NCBI GenBank assembly: GCA_016718205.1
Contig: JADKEB010000031.1
Span: 186,001 to 250,000, forward strand
DNA from: Saprospiraceae bacterium
GTDB taxonomy: Bacteria; Bacteroidota; Bacteroidia; Chitinophagales; Saprospiraceae
Reading direction: 5' to 3'
DNA length: 64,000 nucleotides
In this document: positions 11,342-20,503 of the stretch, piece after piece
How the letters are laid out: each line of letters opens with the position of its first letter
Numbering within the stretch: the first letter of the stretch is position 1
Notes under the pieces: model-generated
The model's database searches: none
Told to the model about the DNA's origin: nothing
What the model saw: only the letters and a program-made list of their open reading frames with translations
Program-made: the position numbers and the translations under genes

Positions 11342-12373
11342 CTATTCTGCAAAATAGAAGAATCCGGGTATAATGCCGGCGCTGTATCTGCTTGTAGTCT
11401 TGGTTACGGGATCGATATGCGTGACATTCCCATCACTTTGGAAGTTGCCGGCATCAGCAAGATACAATCTTCCCTTGGTGTGATGATAGACAAGAGCAGA
11501 AAATGAACCATCATAGACAGATTCTTTCAAATGTCTGGTCTGTGATATCATCAGCAAAAGGTTTTCCTGCCATCAAAAAAAACAGCCTGTCTTTATTCTT
11601 ATCTATTGCCAGCCCGTTAGCACCATTGGTCAGGTTAAAAGTTTTCTCCATTTTGTCATTAACTATCTTGACCAATGCCCCATCAGTACTTAATGCCGGA
11701 TTTGACCAGTCCGAGTTACCGCCGCAAAGGATCCAGATGGCTCCGTTTTTATCTGAAACAATATGTGTCGGGTTGTCAGAGATGTCAAGTCTTTGTGTGA
11801 TGGTATTGGTTTTGGTATCAATGATGGCAATACTCTTCGATTTTTCAGTTACCGTACTGATAGTCACATAAAGTTTATCTCCTGATATCAACATACTCTC
11901 CGGTGCGCCTCCTGTTTTTATAGTCGCTGCGATGCTCAGAGTTTTGGGATTGATTTCGTATACATTTCCGCTTTTGAAGTCAGTTCCCCAGGCACTTACG
12001 TAGAGTTTGTTGATACTCGCAGCAAAGTACCTTGGTAGACTTATGCCCTTGATTTCTCCTTGAGATTTGAATGTAGCACCGTCACATACTGCTATTTTGT
12101 TGGCATTGTTGATAGCAATAAAATATTTGTTATCATGAGCTATCATACTTTGTGCAATGTTGCCCAGCACTTGTCCCGGGTTTTCTTTTCAAATAGATTC
12201 TCAATAGTATCCTGATAGTTGTGATATGTGATAGTGCCTGTTCCTGATTGAAAGACACCTGATTTGACTACAAAAACACCTTTGGAATATTGGGCTGAGT
12301 CTGAAGTATCATCCTTACTGCACGAAAAGAATAAAAATGAAATGAAAGCGAGTGCTAAAAATTTTGAGTTCAT
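11342..12373 (-). CDS. BtuG-like YncE/DUF5074 beta-propeller lipoprotein, frameshifted
   Basis: Three frame pieces (12373-12143, 12170-11511, 11557-11342) form one protein of about 343 residues. The start MNSKFLALAFISFLFFSC is a lipoprotein signal with the lipid Cys at residue 18. The body shows repeated blade-like units (GNVYEINPKTLSIAATIKTG, KSIAIIDTKTNTITQRLDI, DGNVTHIDPVTKTT), as in YncE-type seven-bladed propellers. It lies 16 bases after a BtuB-like receptor that follows a cobalamin riboswitch. In Bacteroides the same arrangement encodes BtuG, a surface lipoprotein that captures vitamin B12 and passes it to BtuB. That role is inferred from fold and neighbourhood. Confidence 0.72.
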
Positions 12374-12388
12374 AATGTTTGATATTTT

Positions 12389-14179
12389 TTAATGTTTAAA
12401 ATATAACTTGAATAAAATATTTCCCGAAATACCGGGAAGTGGGAAAAATCTTACTATATGGTATTGATGGTTGGTTAGATTTTGGATAGATGTGGTGATA
12501 TCTGCTTTGTCGTCTATGGCATATTTATAAAAAAGATCAATGGTGTAATATGGTGATAAATCATATTGATTATCAGGAGTATAAGACCTTTTACCGGTAA
12601 AACGAAAGTTGCCGTATAAGGTGTGCTCTTTCTTATTGATTAAAAAGCTTGATATAATGGTATGTTTCGGGACGTAAATGAGTTGTTTTCCTATCAGCTC
12701 TTTTTCAAAATAGTGGTCTGTTGCTGATGTTCGGTTATGATGGTATTGAATATCTGTTTTGTAGGTGACAGTGGAAGTATTCCATTCTCTGCTGACATGA
12801 CACTCAAATCCTCGGGACAAAACAGTTTTTTGATTCAATGGTGACCACAGTCCGTTGGATGTTGGTATCCACTGAATCCAATCTTTTACATAATTCATAT
12901 ATAGCTGACTTTGTACCTTTATACCTTTCAGTATGAAATGGTGCTTTAATTCGGCCTGGTTTGAAATTTCTGTTTTCAGCTGGTCGTTGCCGGATCCTGG
13001 CCAATACAAATCATTAAATCCCGGGAGATTGTAGTTGCGACTCATTTGTAAAGACATATTATCATGTGTGATACTTCCGGTAAATGAAAAAGGCATCCAT
13101 CGGTTGTCAGTATAGTCTTGTCTTGCAGATATCAAAAGCTTATATTGATTTAGTTTGAACATTTTTGAAGATGTCAGATTCAGTTGGTTGCGCACTTTTA
13201 TGTCTGCAAAAAAATTGGCATCAACGACATCTTTTCTATAAGTGATTTTCGCGACAAACTCCTCTTTGGTGGAAAATTCAGTACCGGAGGAATAAATGTT
13301 TACATCGGATCTTGAGTCAACCACTGGAGTCGAAAACCAAATAATTTCATCCATATACGAGATCCATGTATGCAGCTTGCTGTTTGAAAAATGAATAATG
13401 TGGCTTACTTTGAATCTGTTGTTACTATCTTTTTGTTGCTGTGAGACATGGGCAGAAGTGACGCCTGATGGTATCTCTCTGTCAGAAGCTTGTGCCCAAA
13501 TACCCATTCTAATAGCTTGATTTTTTGATAAAAAATAAGTAGAGTTATATAAAAGGTTGTATTTCAACTGATTTGTACCGATTCTTTTTTCTTTTTGCTT
13601 ATTGAATGTGTAACTGTAGGAGTTTTGGTGAATGGAGAGGTCAGCCCCAAGTGTTCCTGAATATTTGGAGCCGTGGTGAATATATTTTGTGAGTAAGTCC
13701 ACATTTGCCAACGATGATAGCTGAATCCCAAGAAGACTTTGTCTATCCTGGGGGTTGATTGAAATATTGAGTGCTCCTGCTATGGCATTACTTCCTGTGA
13801 GTGTGGGTGACCCAAAACTATAAAACTGCGTTCCTGAATACAAATGAAGTGGAATCAGACTCAGATCAAAACTGCCATTGACCATACTCTGGATATTGAT
13901 ACCTTCCCATAAAACCGGCAAATGCCTGGTTCCCATACCTCTGTGCAGGAGAGTAGTCAATCCTCCGGGCGATGACTGCTGTAATTGAGCGGAAGCAATA
14001 GAAGATAAAAATGTTGAGACCCCTGGTTGTATATCAGCAGGATACGTGTTGGAAGGTTTGGAATTTTTAAATAGGTGATGGACGGTATCTACTATAAATA
14101 TTGAATCGATAGTGACTTGTGAAAGAACACTACCGCACATTAATACATTTAATAATATCAGATATACTATCTTCATCAT
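12389..14179 (-). CDS. btuB: BtuB-like TonB-dependent cobalamin receptor
   Basis: An intact 596-residue outer-membrane receptor. A signal peptide (MMKIVYLILLNVLMCGSVLSQ) precedes a plug domain containing LHRGMGTRHLPVLWEGIN, about residues 78-95, and GSNAIAGALNIS. The remainder alternates beta strands and ends in an aromatic-rich strand (GNILFKLYFKH). Specificity for cobalamin or a corrinoid is inferred from the riboswitch at about 14560-14735 upstream and the BtuG-like gene downstream. At about 600 residues it is the size of BtuB and lacks a carboxypeptidase-regulatory-like N-terminal domain. Regulation is probably by B12-dependent attenuation through the riboswitch. Confidence 0.85.
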   Translation of the reverse strand: MMKIVYLILLNVLMCGSVLSQVTIDSIFIVDTVHHLFKNSKPSNTYPADIQPGVSTFLSSIASAQLQQSSPGGLTTLLHRGMGTRHLPVLWEGINIQSMVNGSFDLSLIPLHLYSGTQFYSFGSPTLTGSNAIAGALNISINPQDRQSLLGIQLSSLANVDLLTKYIHHGSKYSGTLGADLSIHQNSYSYTFNKQKEKRIGTNQLKYNLLYNSTYFLSKNQAIRMGIWAQASDREIPSGVTSAHVSQQQKDSNNRFKVSHIIHFSNSKLHTWISYMDEIIWFSTPVVDSRSDVNIYSSGTEFSTKEEFVAKITYRKDVVDANFFADIKVRNQLNLTSSKMFKLNQYKLLISARQDYTDNRWMPFSFTGSITHDNMSLQMSRNYNLPGFNDLYWPGSGNDQLKTEISNQAELKHHFILKGIKVQSQLYMNYVKDWIQWIPTSNGLWSPLNQKTVLSRGFECHVSREWNTSTVTYKTDIQYHHNRTSATDHYFEKELIGKQLIYVPKHTIISSFLINKKEHTLYGNFRFTGKRSYTPDNQYDLSPYYTIDLFYKYAIDDKADITTSIQNLTNHQYHIVRFFPLPGISGNILFKLYFKH

Positions 14180-14399
14180 ACATTATAAGCTTATGTTCAA
14201 AATTTTTCAAGTTGTAAGACTATAAAAAATTGCACATAGGCTGACTATCAATAACCCTCTCGGGCATTCCTTTGATATTGCAGAGTGACATTGGGGAAAA
14301 TCCTGAATGGTTGTAATATACATTCCAGAAATATTACTGGTTGCAGCTTACTCATTACCAAAAAGTAATCGAATTGGTATCGGAAAACCAATTTTTATG

Positions 14400-14506
14400 A
14401 AAGAGTTAGTTAAAATTTTCATATTTGATCGAAAGTGAAAAAATACATTTGTCTTTTGGAATCAAACGCCGAAATTCTAAATAAACTCTCCTGAATTACT
14501 TTTTGC
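14400..14506. repeat. Degenerate MITE-like insertion in the btuB leader
   Basis: Between the riboswitch and btuB, GAGTTAGTTAAAATTT near 14405 faces ATTCTAAATAAACTC near 14500 as degenerate inverted ends. The interior ATTTGATCGAAAGTGAAAAA resembles the interior of the 259-bp elements at 46895 and 57935. It is probably an old member of that family that lengthened the leader. Confidence 0.4.
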
Positions 14507-14557
14507 ATAATTCACATTTAGGCTCGACTTTTATCCCGAAAGTCATCACACAATAAT

Positions 14558-14735
14558 CTTTGAGGCAGGTCTTCTGACTTTTTCAGTTTCAACGTCTTCC
14601 CATCTGAACAGACAGTGACATTGCTGTTGAAACTATATTCTTGAAATTACAGCTACGGGTATAGTTCCTGACTTGCACAGGATTCCCATTTAATGAACAG
14701 CAAATATTTATTGCCGTTTCAACCTTCAAAAAGCA
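14558..14735 (-). promoter_or_regulatory. Cobalamin (AdoCbl) riboswitch
   Basis: On the minus strand the RNA contains TGTGCAAGTCAGGA, then CTATACCCGTAGCTGTAA, and near its end the B12-box-like AGTCAGAAGACCTGCCTC. These are the core and 3' conserved segments of cobalamin riboswitches. The order and spacing fit the family. It points at the btuB-like gene starting at 14179, leaving about 380 bases of leader between aptamer and start codon. Confidence 0.88.
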
Positions 14736-14739
14736 GGGC

Positions 14740-15009
14740 AAAGGTAGGGCTTTATATTAGGATAGTTACATTCTAAGACACATTTTATTTTAGTGTGTAA
14801 TGTGCATCATTTTTTCGGCCGCCCGATTTCTTTCAAGTTTCGGTTGGTTGGTGGAGGTTTTGGGTTACGACGGCAAAAAATAAAAGGAATTTGGTCGGAA
14901 TGGAAAAAAATTTTTTTTGTGCATGCACCTTGTGTAATTAGATCTTAGTTTAGTTTTTTCCTTTTGGAAATATTTACCTACGATATCATTGAAAGCAGAA
15001 AATTTAACC
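14740..15009. other. Gene-free gap, AT-rich
   Basis: No open frame of interest. GTGCATCATTTTTTCGG near 14801 and TGTGCATGCACC near 14920 look like decayed inverted ends of the GGGTGTATTT-type element seen better at 54760-54922. Otherwise nothing was recognised. A promoter for the riboswitch must lie here, but no TAnnTTTG box could be fixed with confidence. Confidence 0.35.
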
Positions 15010-16590
15010 CTACTTATCTCTTAGAGCCATATAACTCAGTAAGACTGCAAAAGGCAGAAGAATAAAACAAGATAACCAAGCTGCCCTCAACCCGAGATAT
15101 CTCCATTTTTGTTGAGCTTCTCTCCGTAAATGGTCGAAATGATAAAAATCATATAAAACAGGATAGCCACAAGCAACGGATATCCATAGCCACCTTTTCG
15201 TATGATGCTACCTAATGGAGCACCAATAAAAAGAAAAATAATACACACTGATGCCCAACTGTATTGCTGATTGAGCCTGAGCATATATTTTTCAAAGTAT
15301 CGCTTATTGTCAGTATTGATATTGTTTAATGTGAGTAATTCGTCTCTGTCCCTGGATAGATTTGTTTGAGCTCTTATCAGTACTTCCCGATGATCTATAG
15401 AATCTATCATATCTGCTATGTGAACTATTCCTTTTTGATTACCAGACTTGAAGCTGACTATTTTTTTTTCTGGTTCAGCTGCTGGAAGTGTGTCTGTTGT
15501 TGTTTGTGGAATTTGCTCCGTTGCCGATCTTTCAGAGATATATTTTTTATAATTTGTAGATTGGTTTAAAGTAGATTGCTCTGCCTTTATTTTGTTCATG
15601 TGGGTTTGATAGCCAGTATCACTTTGTGATGCCTTAAACTCTCCTTTTGAATCTTGTGCCGGGTTTTGGTCAGTATTTTGATTTGCATTGGGGGTAAAAA
15701 TCAGATTTGCTCTGTTTGCGATCTTTTCAGTATTTACCTTAACATCATTTCTGAAAGAGTCGATGGATTTTAAGAGTTGGATAGAATTCAGCATGTCCTC
15801 CCTGTTTCTATTAAATTAAGCAATCCATCTTGTCCATCAAATTGATTCATATCAAATGATTTGATCCATTGGTCAAAATATGTTCTCGTAAAGGGTATCT
15901 CTGACTGATCAGATCCAAGTTTTAGTTTTTTTTTCACCTTCTTTGTAGTGAACTCCAGTATCTAACTGCATAACAAAAATAGCGACCATCATCGGCAGTA
16001 TACATTCTCCATTTTTCGCACTCATGATACCAATCAGGCTCTTATCGTTGGCCGTATGGTCAAAGATGAGTACATCGTGAATTCCCCTTTTATCGTCATC
16101 AATCTTGTTCACCCTGATGATCGTTTCTCCAAAAGCATCATTAAAAATACCTTGTTCTATTGCCAGTGCTGCTTTTTGTTTCCTGATGGTCTGGAATCTT
16201 TTGTTGAATTGTAGTAAAGAGACGGGTTTAAGATAATTGGATGCGAAAATGGAAAATAAGGCAATCAATGAAGCGACCGCCAGTCCTGGTATCATGATAC
16301 GCAATAAAGAAACACCGGCTGATTTCATACTGGACAATTTATTTTTCAGCCATGTCCCCAAAAACCATTACCGAAGATATCAATACGGTAATAGGTACTG
16401 CCATCGGTATGAGTGTCACAGCATAATAAAATATCAATTCGATAATTTCAAATACGGTAATACCTTTTCCAAGAATGTCGTCTATGTATTTCCACAAAAA
16501 CTGCATTACCAGCACAAACGTAGCTATAAAATAGGAGAGAATAGCTGGCCCGATAAAACTTTGAGTAATGAGTTTATCTATCTTTTTCAA
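15010..16590 (-). CDS. LptF/LptG (YjgP/YjgQ) lipopolysaccharide export permease, frameshifted
   Basis: The first piece (16590-16339) begins MKKIDKLITQSFIGPAILS and has the membrane helices and PMAVPITVLISSVMVFGDMAE typical of LptF/G. The second (16361-15909) carries KLSSMKSAGVSLLRIM, the family coupling-helix region, and ASNYLKP. Further shifts near 15910 and 15810 lead to the variable periplasmic region, and the piece 15794-15087 has GAPLGSIIRKGGYGYPL. A last shift near 15100 gives FILLPFAVLLSYMALRDK ending at 15010. The total of about 526 residues is normal. The protein forms the inner-membrane part of the LPS exporter with the LptB ATPase. LptF and LptG cannot be distinguished here. Confidence 0.8.
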
Positions 16591-16659
16591 TTATATTATT
16601 TACTAACTTTAATGCAAAAATACCACTTTTTTTGATAACCATGACGAAATTGGGAATTT

Positions 16660-17147
16660 GGTGTGGATAACATATTGCACAAAAAAGTTTATGCCCTTCT
16701 CAGCACTCATTCTCTAAAGAGCTTGTCAAGCTATGCTTGAGACGATCCACCTACTTGTACTTATCAAAGTGCTGCACTCCCCTTTAGGGGTCGGGTCTGC
16801 CTGCGTGCCTTGGCAGGCAGGGGTTAGTGGAGCAGATTTAACCTTTATATTTGGACTAATAGGTACTCATAAATCAAATACTTTAGGGTGTATCCCTTTT
16901 TTGCACTGAAATTGTTTAAACTGCCCGCAACCCCTGCCTGACTATGTAGACAGGCAGGCTCATTCCCACGCAAATCGTGGCAAGCTCTAAGAGCCTGGTC
17001 AAGCTATGTTTGAGACGTCCCACCCTTAAACTCCTAACTATTAGGATAATCCATTAAATTCAGAACTTAAAAATTATATAGTATAGTGCAATTTTGGGAT
17101 ACACCCATACTTTATTATTTAAAAAAGTGCAATATGTTATACACACC
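16660..17147. repeat. Inverted-repeat element C (host of nested element D)
   Basis: The ends are near-perfect 21-bp inverted repeats: GGTGTGGATAACATATTGCAC at the left and the complement of GGTGTGTATAACATATTGCAC at the right, differing at one base. There is no transposase frame inside. The interior contains small hairpins such as CAAGCTATGCTTG and GCCTGCC...GGCAGGC. A shorter relative lies at about 21225-21452. Confidence 0.75.
16886..17106. mobile_element. Nested MITE D with exact 8-bp target duplication
   Basis: The ends are inverted repeats GGGTGTATCCC...TTGCACT. The element is flanked on both sides by ATACTTTA (16878-16885 and 17107-17114), an exact 8-bp target-site duplication. It is 221 bp long, has no coding frame and lies inside element C. 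The duplication length would fit transposase families such as IS1595, IS66 or IS256; which one is not determined. Confidence 0.82.
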
Positions 17148-17388
17148 TCGTTATACCTCATCCCAGAATGTCATTAATATTATCACGACATCGGGTTCCT
17201 TTCATATGATTTAGTTATGGGGAATGATGCTTGAGTTGGCAAACACTTAAAGAATTAAAGATATTGTTCAGCTACCGGTATGGAAGTTGTCATAAAGTAT
17301 GTACTTTTATTGCAAATTTTGAATTACAAATATCAAAGGTAATTTTAAAAATAATGTACCTAATCAATTATAAAGATTTCATAATTTA

Positions 17389-17574
17389 GAGTATGTTTAA
17401 ATTTTATTGCCTTAAAAAATCAATATATTATGAACCTGACTTCAAAATATTCGCCTTATTTAGTCCACCTGCCCGTCTATATTATAGTTGGCAGGCAGGC
17501 TAAATGCGTTGATTATTTTATTGTCAGAACCATAATCTCTTGATTTACAACTAAGAAAAATTTTAAACATACTC
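17389..17574. mobile_element. 186-bp MITE, GAGTATGTTTAAA ends, TTA target duplication
   Basis: It begins GAGTATGTTTAAATTTTAT and ends with the complement, AAATTTTAAACATACTC. TTA flanks both sides (17386-17388, 17575-17577). It shares its termini with the 259-bp elements at 46895 and 57935 but has a different interior, which recurs inverted at about 55104-55283. The 3-bp TNA-type duplication and GAG end are what I would expect of the IS1031 group of the IS5 family (inference). Confidence 0.8.
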
Positions 17575-17629
17575 TTAAACAAGAAACACATGAAATAAGC
17601 ATGAGCAGTCAGAACACAATCCGCAATGA

Positions 17630-17724
17630 TTTATTTTCATACGCGCCAGACTGCTCTGTGGTACGGCGAGGCAGGTGTGACGATAATAACATGTACTCAA
17701 AGAGTGCAATAACAAAATAAACAA
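17630..17724 (+). repeat. GGCGAGGCAGG repeat immediately upstream of a start codon
   Basis: The stretch around TACGGCGAGGCAGGTGTGAC followed by AATAACA, GAGTGC and an A-rich end resembles 49598-49706 (TTCGGCGAGGCAGGTCTGAC...). Both copies stop directly before an ATG, here the deformylase-like gene and there sbcC. Similarity is partial and the function unknown. Confidence 0.4.
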
Positions 17725-18210
17725 ATGAAACATCTTGATGATCTCTTACAGCTCGGCAATCCAAGACTTTATGAAATCTCTGATCCCGTACTTTTTTCAG
17801 AAAAGGAATTTGTTTCTGGTTGGGTTGCAGACATGCACAATGTGATGGAGGAAATCAGAGCAAAATATCATTTTGGAAGAGCGATTGCTGCTCCTCAGTT
17901 AGGGATAATGAAAAGGCTGATTTATATGAACATCGACAGACCTATTGTTTTTATCAATCCCGAATTAACAGATCTAAGTGCTGATATGATGGAAATATGG
18001 GACGATTGTATGTGTTTTCCAAATCTGCTGGTGCACGTGATGCGTCATAAAAGTCTTACTATTAACTATCTGAACGAAAACTGGCAGCCACAAAGCTGGA
18101 GCATGACAGATGATCTTTCAGAACTACTACAACACGAGTATGATCACTTGGAAGGAATTCCTATGTACAATGAGGCCATAGATAACAAATCATACAGGTG
18201 GAGAAATTAA
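17725..18210 (+). CDS. Divergent peptide deformylase-like protein
   Basis: 161 residues. Deformylase motif 1 appears as GRAIAAPQLG (consensus GxGxAAPQ). Motif 3 is QHEYDHLEG, the HExxH zinc site. Motif 2, normally EGCLS, is replaced by DDCMCF (WDDCMCFPNLLV), keeping the zinc-ligand Cys but changing its surroundings. The overall length is near that of normal deformylases (about 165-190). It may be a second, specialised deformylase or an enzyme on a different formylated substrate; activity is not certain. A bidirectional terminator hairpin follows at 18314-18351. Confidence 0.75.
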   Translation: MKHLDDLLQLGNPRLYEISDPVLFSEKEFVSGWVADMHNVMEEIRAKYHFGRAIAAPQLGIMKRLIYMNIDRPIVFINPELTDLSADMMEIWDDCMCFPNLLVHVMRHKSLTINYLNENWQPQSWSMTDDLSELLQHEYDHLEGIPMYNEAIDNKSYRWRN

Positions 18211-18252
18211 GAATTCATCTAAATTTACCCACCCCAACCCTCACATGCCTTA

Positions 18253-18420
18253 CAGATCGTCGCAGTTTGTAACTACGATGTCATACATTAGGAATTTATA
18301 ATTCTTAGCCTTCAAAAAGCCATACGACACATAAATTTGTGTGGCTTTTTTACACTCCTAAATCAGGCAATCGAATTGCAAATTCTTTAATAATTGGATC
18401 GCAGTTACAAACTGCGACCA
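18253..18420. repeat. REP-like palindromes (TCGCAGTT-ACA-AACTGCGA)
   Basis: The motif TCGCAGTTACAAACTGCGA at 18399-18417 is a perfect 8-bp stem with a 3-base loop. A related inverted copy, CGTCGCAGTTTGTAACTACGA, starts near 18258. Such palindromes resemble those associated with REP-type tyrosine transposases. No transposase is present. Confidence 0.55.
18314..18351 (+). terminator. Bidirectional hairpin terminator
   Basis: AAAAAGCCA...CACA and TGTGTGGCTTTTTT form a stem with a small bulge and end in a T run on either strand. It sits between the deformylase-like gene and the convergent algH gene, and could stop both. Confidence 0.65.
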
Positions 18421-18478
18421 TCAGTGTTATTGCCAGTAATTTTTCCGCCTGTTTATTCAATTGCTTTTTTTATGGTAC

Positions 18479-19027
18479 TCAATTCAAACTCACCGCATCC
18501 GGCATCTGTGCGATCACGGTATAAGTATTTCCTTTATTGTGCAGCACGGTTTTGCCACAGAACAAAGGGTTTTATTTTAAACAGGTAATTGGCATCCATG
18601 TCTTCCACAATCCATGATGTCTCCTGCATTTCTTCTATCAATTGCCCTTCAGACCAGCCCGAGTAACCTACAAAAAATTTAATGTTATTGTCTTTTATCA
18701 GGCCGTTCTCCATTAGGAATTTGAGTTTTTCGAAATCACCGCCCCAATAGACACCAGGACATACTTCCAGGCTGTTGTCAAGCATGTCACCTACATTATG
18801 TAAGTAATGAAGACTATCTACTGCAACAGGCCCTCCCACAAATACTGCCGCCTTGGATTCAGGAAAATCGGGTAACAGTTCATTTACTTTAATATCCAGA
18901 GTTTTGTTGAGAACAAAACCGGTCGTATCGTGGTCACCATGCTCACATATCAGCACTACTGTCCTTTTGAAATTTGGATCCAGCATAAATGGTTCTGCAG
19001 GAGTATTTTTCCGGCTTTTATTTCCAT
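18479..19027 (-). CDS. YqgE/AlgH family protein (DUF179), frameshifted at both ends
   Basis: The core frame 18986-18534 carries FKRTVVLICEHGDHDTTGFV, VFVGGPVAVDSLHYLH and KFFVGYSGWSEGQLIEEM, which are the hallmarks of YqgE/AlgH. An indel near 18990 hides the true start at 19027 (MEIKAGKILL...EPFMLDPNF). Another near 18545 hides the C-terminus NKGNTYTVIAQMPDAVSLN ending at 18479. The full length of 182 residues is typical. The function in the family is poorly defined. Its start overlaps the fabD stop, so it is the last gene of the queD-folE-fabD-algH operon. Confidence 0.85.
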
Positions 19028-19900
19028 GTTAAAGTGATTGTTTCAGCATTACGATCTACTTTTTTGATAAGACCTGACAATATCTTACCGGAACCTCCCG
19101 CTTCAATAAAGGTAGTGATCCCATTTTTAATCATATTTTCCACGGTTTGAGTCCATTTACAGCTCCGGTGAGTTGGGCAACCAGATTTAACTTTATGATC
19201 TCAGGATCCTTTTCTGCCTGCGCAGTGACATTCTGATAAACCGGACAAGCTGGTGCATTGAAAGGTGTATTCATAATAGCTTCTTCCAGTTCTTTTCTGG
19301 CCGGCTCCATCAATGGACTATGAAATGCACCACCTACTTCAAGTCTGATCGCTCGTTTTGCTCCGGCTTCCGTCAGTTTTTGCATGGCCTTTTCAACACC
19401 CGGTATGCTACCCGAAATCACTAACTGGCCCGGACAGTTAAAATTGGCGGCGACTACAACTTCATCCACACTTTGACAAATATTTTCTACCACATCATTG
19501 TCAAGGCCCAATATGGCCGCCATTGTGCCGGGAATGGCTTCACAAGCTGCCTGCATGGCCATAGCCCTTTTATAAACCAATAAAGGCCGTCATCAAAACT
19601 CAGAGTACCATTTGCCACCAAAGCAGTAAATTCGCCGAGTGAGTGCCCTGCAACAGCGTCAGGCTTTTCGTGGTCTTTGGCCGAAAGTGTGGCTATGGCA
19701 TGGACAAACAAGGCCGGCTGGGTCACTTTGGTTTGTTTTAAATCTTCAGCTGTGCCATTAAACATTATATCGGAAAGTGCAAACCCGACTATTTTATCTG
19801 CCCGCTTAAAGATATCTCTTGCTTTTTTACAGGATTCATACAAGTCCTTGCCCATACCTTCAAACTGTGCTCCCTGACCAGGAAAAACTATGGCTCTCAT
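19018..19900 (-). CDS. fabD: Malonyl-CoA:ACP transacylase FabD, frameshifted
   Basis: Transfers malonyl from CoA to acyl carrier protein for fatty-acid synthesis. The start MRAIVFPGQGAQFEGMG has the GQGAQ motif. GHSLGE places the nucleophile Ser at residue 87. After a shift near 19570, GGAFHSPLM supplies the catalytic His. The first C-terminal frame stops at 19131, but an indel near 19140 opens IEAGGSGKILSGLIKK and a stop at 19018. The total of about 294 residues is normal. It lies one base after folE and overlaps the algH start. Confidence 0.92.
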
Positions 19901-19901
19901 T

Positions 19902-20497
19902 TTATCTCAATTTTGCTGTAATTAAACTTAAAAATTCATTTCGCGTCTCAATATTTCTAAACGCACCGGTAAATGCAGACGTTGTGGTGACTGAATTTTG
20001 TTTTTGTACACCCCTCATCATCATACACATATGGGCAGCTTCTATCACTACAGCTACGCCCAGAGGTTTGAGGGTGTCATCTATAGAGTGAAGAATTTCG
20101 TGTGTCATTCTTTCCTGTACCTGTAGCCTTCTGGCAAAAACATCTACCACGCGAGGAATTTTGCTCAACCCAACTACATAGCCGTTTGGTATGTATGCAA
20201 TGTGTGCTTTACCGTAAAAAGGTAAGAGATGGTGTTCACACATGGAGTAGATTCTATATCTTTGACCACGACCATTTCGCTGTAATCTTCCTTAAAAAGT
20301 GCTGAATTCAATATGTCAGAAGCACTCTGCTGATATCCTTGGGTCAAAAACTGAAACGCTTTTGCAGCTCTTTCAGGAGTTTTATGAAGCCCTTCACGAT
20401 CAGGATTTTCTCCTATCAGTTGCAGGATATTTGTATAACTTTTTCTTATGGATTCAGTTACCTGAGGATCGTAGAGGTCTTGTTTTTTGTATGCCAT
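19902..20497 (-). CDS. folE: GTP cyclohydrolase I FolE, one frameshift
   Basis: Converts GTP to dihydroneopterin triphosphate, the first step of folate and pterin synthesis. The N-terminal frame (20497-20245) has REGLHKTPERAAKAF. After a shift near 20245, CEHHLLPFYGKAHIAYIP (zinc Cys and His) and AHMCMMMRGVQKQNSVTTTS (second zinc Cys) identify the classical type IA enzyme. The length of about 198 residues is normal. It is directly downstream of the pterin-synthase-like queD, so this cluster makes pterins or 7-deazaguanine precursors. Confidence 0.95.
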
Positions 20498-20503
20498 CTA
20501 ATT

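Larger units (their letters stand above)
16591..17724. other. 1.1-kb gene-free gap filled with inverted-repeat elements
   Basis: No credible coding frame. The gap holds a 488-bp element (16660-17147) with another element nested inside it (16886-17106), then a 186-bp element (17389-17574). It ends with a short GGCGAGGCAGG repeat (about 17640-17724) just before the deformylase-like gene. The first 70 bases after the LptF/G start should carry its promoter, but I could not place one. Confidence 0.7.

Noticed and set aside
18253..18420. Short palindromes as a CRISPR array
   Set aside because: Only two copies, inverted to each other, with no regular spacers and no cas genes.
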